Shown piece by piece: positions 60,223 through 64,000 of a DNA stretch of 64,000 bases. How positions within the stretch are numbered: position 1 is the first letter of the stretch; each line of letters opens with the position of its first letter. Location: contig NC_091279.1 of assembly GCF_042100115.1 (NCBI RefSeq), forward strand, positions 2,666,001 through 2,730,000, in the 5' to 3' direction. The stretch is from Alternaria dauci (Eukaryota > Ascomycota > Dothideomycetes > Pleosporales > Pleosporaceae). A program made the translations under genes and the position numbers. The notes under the pieces are model-generated. The model saw only the letters and a list, made by a program, of their open reading frames with translations. It searched no databases and was not told the DNA's origin.

Positions 60223-63200
60223 ATGTCTTTAGATCTTGCACAACAAAACGATAGCGATTACGATAACAGCAGTGCTGGAGAGGAGGACGGCCTGTACCAA
60301 GATGTGCAACCTGATGAGCACGATAGAGAACCTGACGAGCATGATGGAGAAGAATACCACGAGAGCAGCCTTGGGGACGAAGACGCAATAGCGAATAATC
60401 AACTTACCTGGGCTATTGACCACAGCGGAGGTGACCACCGACTACCTGGTGAGTTTAAGAGCATCCTACTTGTACGCATATAGTAACTACGTAGTAGTGA
60501 AGGGATTTATCAAGATGATAGACAGCCCCGAATTTAACGGCAGTAAGGCTATTGGAATGCTGCAGAAGCGATACACGATAGACTACGGATCGAGGCGCGT
60601 TGGGTCCCGACCAGCCAAGCCTGAGGACAAATTTATCCCTGAGTTCCACCTCGACCTTATCATTATCATCGGCCGGCCGCTCCAACCCATTGTGAAGTTC
60701 TCTACGTTCTTCGACCACGTAACAATCAGCTTTAAACACTGGCGAGCTCCATACAGCGCTAAACACAGCCACGGACTGTCGTTTGATATGGAGCATCGTA
60801 CCTTCCGTCTTGCAAAGGGTGGAACGCGCGAATCTTGGTTTATTGTTATGCACCCTGTCGATAGCACAGTAGACCCTCTTCTGTCAGGCAGCGAACGTCG
60901 CAAACGCCGCGAGAAGGCGTCTGAGCACAGCGCTCTCAAACCCTCCCATGCCCTGTTCCTTACGTCGTACATTAAGAAAGTCTTCCTTACAGGCGTATTA
61001 CTTGGAGAGGGTGTTGAGGCTTCTTGGAAATTGGATGGACCCCAGTCGCAATCGATCTCAATCGTCAAGTGGGAAACGTTCCAGGAGCAGTTCATGGAAG
61101 GGTGGCCAGAGTACGTGCGCAAGAACACGCAGGATCCGTTCTGGACTGAGAACCTGCCAGCGTTCCATGCGTATGACTACGGGCAGAACCTTCCAATTGA
61201 GTTGTCTACTGAGCAACTCAATAGTCTGCCTAAGGAAACCCGGTTGCGCCCTGATGACGAGACGTCTGACTCTGATGACGAGACGTCTGACTCTGATGAC
61301 GAGACGTCTGACTCTGATAGCGAGACGTCTGATTCTGGGAATGATTTGTCAAACTCTGGGAATGATTTACCAAACTCTCAGAATGATTTATCTAACTCTG
61401 AAGACGCGGCGGCTAGGTCCGAAGGCGGCGCAGAGGGGGCTACGCCCCCACAGAGCGGTACACAAACAGGCGATCCAATTCCCCCGCCGCACGACCATCA
61501 ACAGCCGTTTGATAACTACACACAGGATCTTCTACGCGCACTAGAGGACAAGTATAGACTGGAGAGCATTGAGACGGTCTCCTACGCGCTAGCGGTCGAC
61601 ATCCACTCAATAGCATCTTCCAACCTCCCTAACGCCTCTAATGACGTCGGTGTCATTCTCGCACCTGCGCGCTGCCTCCTTGCCAATCGCAACAACGTTG
61701 TTCGCCAATACCAACACCCGCGCGACTTTACCTTCTACCCTCTTGCCTTCCATCCATCGTACGGCAACTTCTCCTCCGCGCAGCCCCCAGCATTCCTACG
61801 CGACAACGTGCTCGCTGTAATGGAGGACAACATGAGCTATCAGAACAACGGTGCGAGCGTGTTGACTAGTGGTTATTTTCAGGCGTACTCCAACATTAAG
61901 CGAACTATACGCCATAGCCCCGGCAACTTACTTGCTACCAAGGGCATTGCCACGGCTGCCCTGACGCTGCCAGATCAGGATGGCAACCTAAACCCTCGGG
62001 TAGCGGCGAAGCGGCAGCGTTTACTGCGGAAATTGCGAGGCGAACAGACTCCTGATAACCCTACGTCTTCCCAACCGTTCGCTCGCGAGCAACAGCGGAT
62101 TAAAGCCGCTATAAAGGAAGAACTGTACGCGTTTAGGATGGAGCAAGTTCTGTCTGTGCAGGTGTCGCAGTTAGCTGACGGTCAACGGAATTTTGCGACA
62201 GTGCTTCAACCTATCCTCCAGCTAATCCGGTACTTCTCGCTGGAACAACCTACCTACATTGATGTCCTCTTCGCGTTCAAAGAACGCATCTTTCCAAAGG
62301 TTCTCTCCTCCTTTGCTAGTCTGTTCGCGCACGCATCAGACGAGTTTTATCGTCGCTTCAAGGCTGCTGGCTCTAAAGGGCTGCCTTTTGCCCTAGCGGA
62401 AGGTGTGGCCGCATTCGATCGCCTTGGCAGCTACTGCTTTACTGGGTTCCCCCGGTCTTTAGTGGGCTCAGTGCTCGGGCCTCTCTGCACCATAGAAAGC
62501 ATTGAGCAGGGTGGGTGGCCGTTTATCGACCCCAACATGCTCAATCTGCAAGGCAGTGGCCATGCTAACCTAGTGCGTTGGCCGCGCATGGACAATGGAC
62601 GACCTATTATGATGCACGTTGCTTCCATTCGCCACCACTATGGGCCCCAGGTTGCCGCTTATTGTCACAGCGAGGTATGGTTCCGTGAGCTTGGTGGGCT
62701 CACAGGTAAAGGGCCTCGTGGCGCAGAAGAGTTCCTAGTAGAGGTGCTCGAAGAGATGTGGAAGCCGCAGACAATCGCTTTCGTAACACACCAATTCTAT
62801 CGCGCTCTGAACAAGGGCGGACGGGGCAATGCTCAAAGCGTAAGCCTAACAACACTGCAGGCACGACAGGAGGCGCAAGAGCAGGTGACGCGTTGGGCTG
62901 AAAGCGAGCACCCCTTCTCTGCAGGGTTCGTGCAATTAGCGTTTCAAATATCAGCCGCTAACACAGTACAGGGAGTACGAGTCGATCTTTCCTGTCTTTT
63001 ATCCAGAAGCGACTTCGGGTTTGAGAAGCCAGACGCGACGCGACTTTGCGCAAGAGCTCTACTGGGAGTGTGTTAACAGCCATGGCCAATCTAGTAGCTA
63101 CCTCTTTTCAAAGAACGCGAGCTGGTTCACTGTGTTACGCGCTGCCGTGCAACACGCCAGGGCCAAGGCGATGAAGGAGGAATACTGGATCAGCGCCATA

Positions 63201-64000
63201 ATGTCAGCTCTAGCGGCGTGCCGCATTGACTGTGTGCCTGGTTCATACCATGGCCGATTGAGCTACCGGAGAATGACGCGGCTAGTCGGTAACGTTCCGG
63301 CCCCATCCGCTATAGCGGCGAGACCGGGCAGCCTCAAGCGGGCAGCGATTGAGGCAGTACACCAAGCAAAGCGGCGCTCGCAAACAAAGAGTACTATCGA
63401 CTTTGGTTGCCAAATCCCTTTTAACGCCATCCCGCCGCTAGTTGAAAAAGGTTTTCAGCAGTTGGACGGCCAGTTCTCAAAGTCCGGCATGAATCAGAAG
63501 GTTCGTGAACACTACCACAGAGCACGTCAGTGCCTCATCGAGTGCTTAGGTCAGCCAAAATGCGATCTAATGCTCATGTTGGTGTTAACCCTTGCATCCT
63601 CTTCAGCTACCCCTACTGTAGCGGTGAATGCGACTGAGTTTTCCAAAGGACCAACCAAGAACTCTGAAATGTTTGCGGCCGCCTTGGTAACAAGAATGCT
63701 CTGGTCTCTTCGACCAGATTACTTCCCGTCGGAGGAAGACGATGGTTGGGTGCTTTCGGTACGGGAGATGACGAAGAAGATTGGTAAGACTTCCCTAAGA
63801 GAGGCCCTTTTCCCAAGTAAGAAGCATTGCTAACATAGTACTATCTGGGGTAGAGCACAAAGGTTGCAACAACCGCTTCCTTCGACAACTGCAATGGATT
63901 CGGGTTACTAGTGGGCGTCGAGACTCCCCAAGGAACAGCGACATAGCGATCAACTATGATTCCGTTCTTGAGAAGAGACGTACAGAGTTAATGCGACTAC
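60223..64000 (+). CDS. Gene B, copy 3 (partial at window end)
   Basis: Proposed exons are 60223-60448, 60495-62929, 62967-63783 and 63839 onward. By comparison with copy 1 about 98 bp of the last exon lie outside the window. The translated part is the same as copy 1. Confidence 0.65.

Larger units (their letters stand above)
56511..64000 (+). repeat. Tandem unit copy 3 (cut by window end)
   Basis: Starts with CTATAGAGGT. Genes A and B lie 48,929 bp beyond copy 1. Copy 3 agrees with copy 1, not copy 2, at the two gene B substitutions and in DETSDSD count. The window ends within gene B. Confidence 0.95.

Noticed and set aside
8194..64000. Starship-type giant element
   Set aside because: No tyrosine recombinase (DUF3435-like captain) is seen in the unit, and the layout is a tandem array, not a single insertion with a captain at one end.
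8194..64000. Telomere-linked RecQ helicase array
   Set aside because: The helicases have Snf2 and Upf1-like motifs, not RecQ; no telomere repeat array lies in the window.

Overview
The window looks like nuclear DNA of a filamentous ascomycete (Pezizomycotina). The genes carry short 46-68 nt introns with GTNNGN donors and CTAAC-type branch sites, and they have pyrimidine-rich leaders. The flanking DNA has the footprint of repeat-induced point mutation (RIP): TpA saturation, CpA and TpG depletion, and dead reading frames whose stops are TAG or TAA. I cannot name the species.

Layout. (1) Bases 1-8193 are RIP-degenerated DNA. They hold at least seven relic reading frames on both strands, a small un-mutated island near 5420-5790, and about six to eight copies of a ~30-37 bp interrupted palindrome lying in or beside the gaps between relics. 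(2) Bases 8194-64000 are a head-to-tail tandem array of one ~24 kb unit: copy 1 at 8194-32610, copy 2 at 32611-56510, and copy 3 from 56511, cut by the window end. The copies are almost identical in sequence and differ mainly in the lengths of their tandem repeats.

Each unit reads, in order: a 34-bp GC-rich palindromic minisatellite; gene A (+, three exons, ~719 aa, ParB/Srx-like N-terminus); gene B (+, four exons, ~1245 aa, unknown, acidic repeat); gene C (-, ~620-640 aa, unknown); a 413-bp inverted-repeat element lying inside the broken gene D (-); a 68-bp tandem array; gene E (-, 1453 aa, divergent Snf2-type SF2 ATPase); a shared divergent promoter with four copies of one 15-bp motif; gene F (+, 1480 aa, four CCHC zinc knuckles plus a Upf1-like SF1 helicase); a 22-bp minisatellite; and a C/G-poor AT-rich tail. 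I saw no reverse transcriptase, DDE transposase, tyrosine recombinase or telomere array.

Most interesting points. The gene-bearing ~22 kb of every unit is intact although it is repeated and sits against RIP-destroyed DNA. At both edges of the unit the minisatellites show a step-by-step gradient of RIP-type changes from clean units to fully converted ones, so the boundary of mutation can be read directly. The mutated tail is shared by copies 1 and 2, so it was mutated before the array expanded or was homogenised. A ParB-like protein, two unrelated helicase families and two unknown proteins repeated together suggest a self-amplifying or selfish multigene unit that escapes RIP. That last step is inference; the gene structures, repeats and mutation pattern are seen in the sequence.
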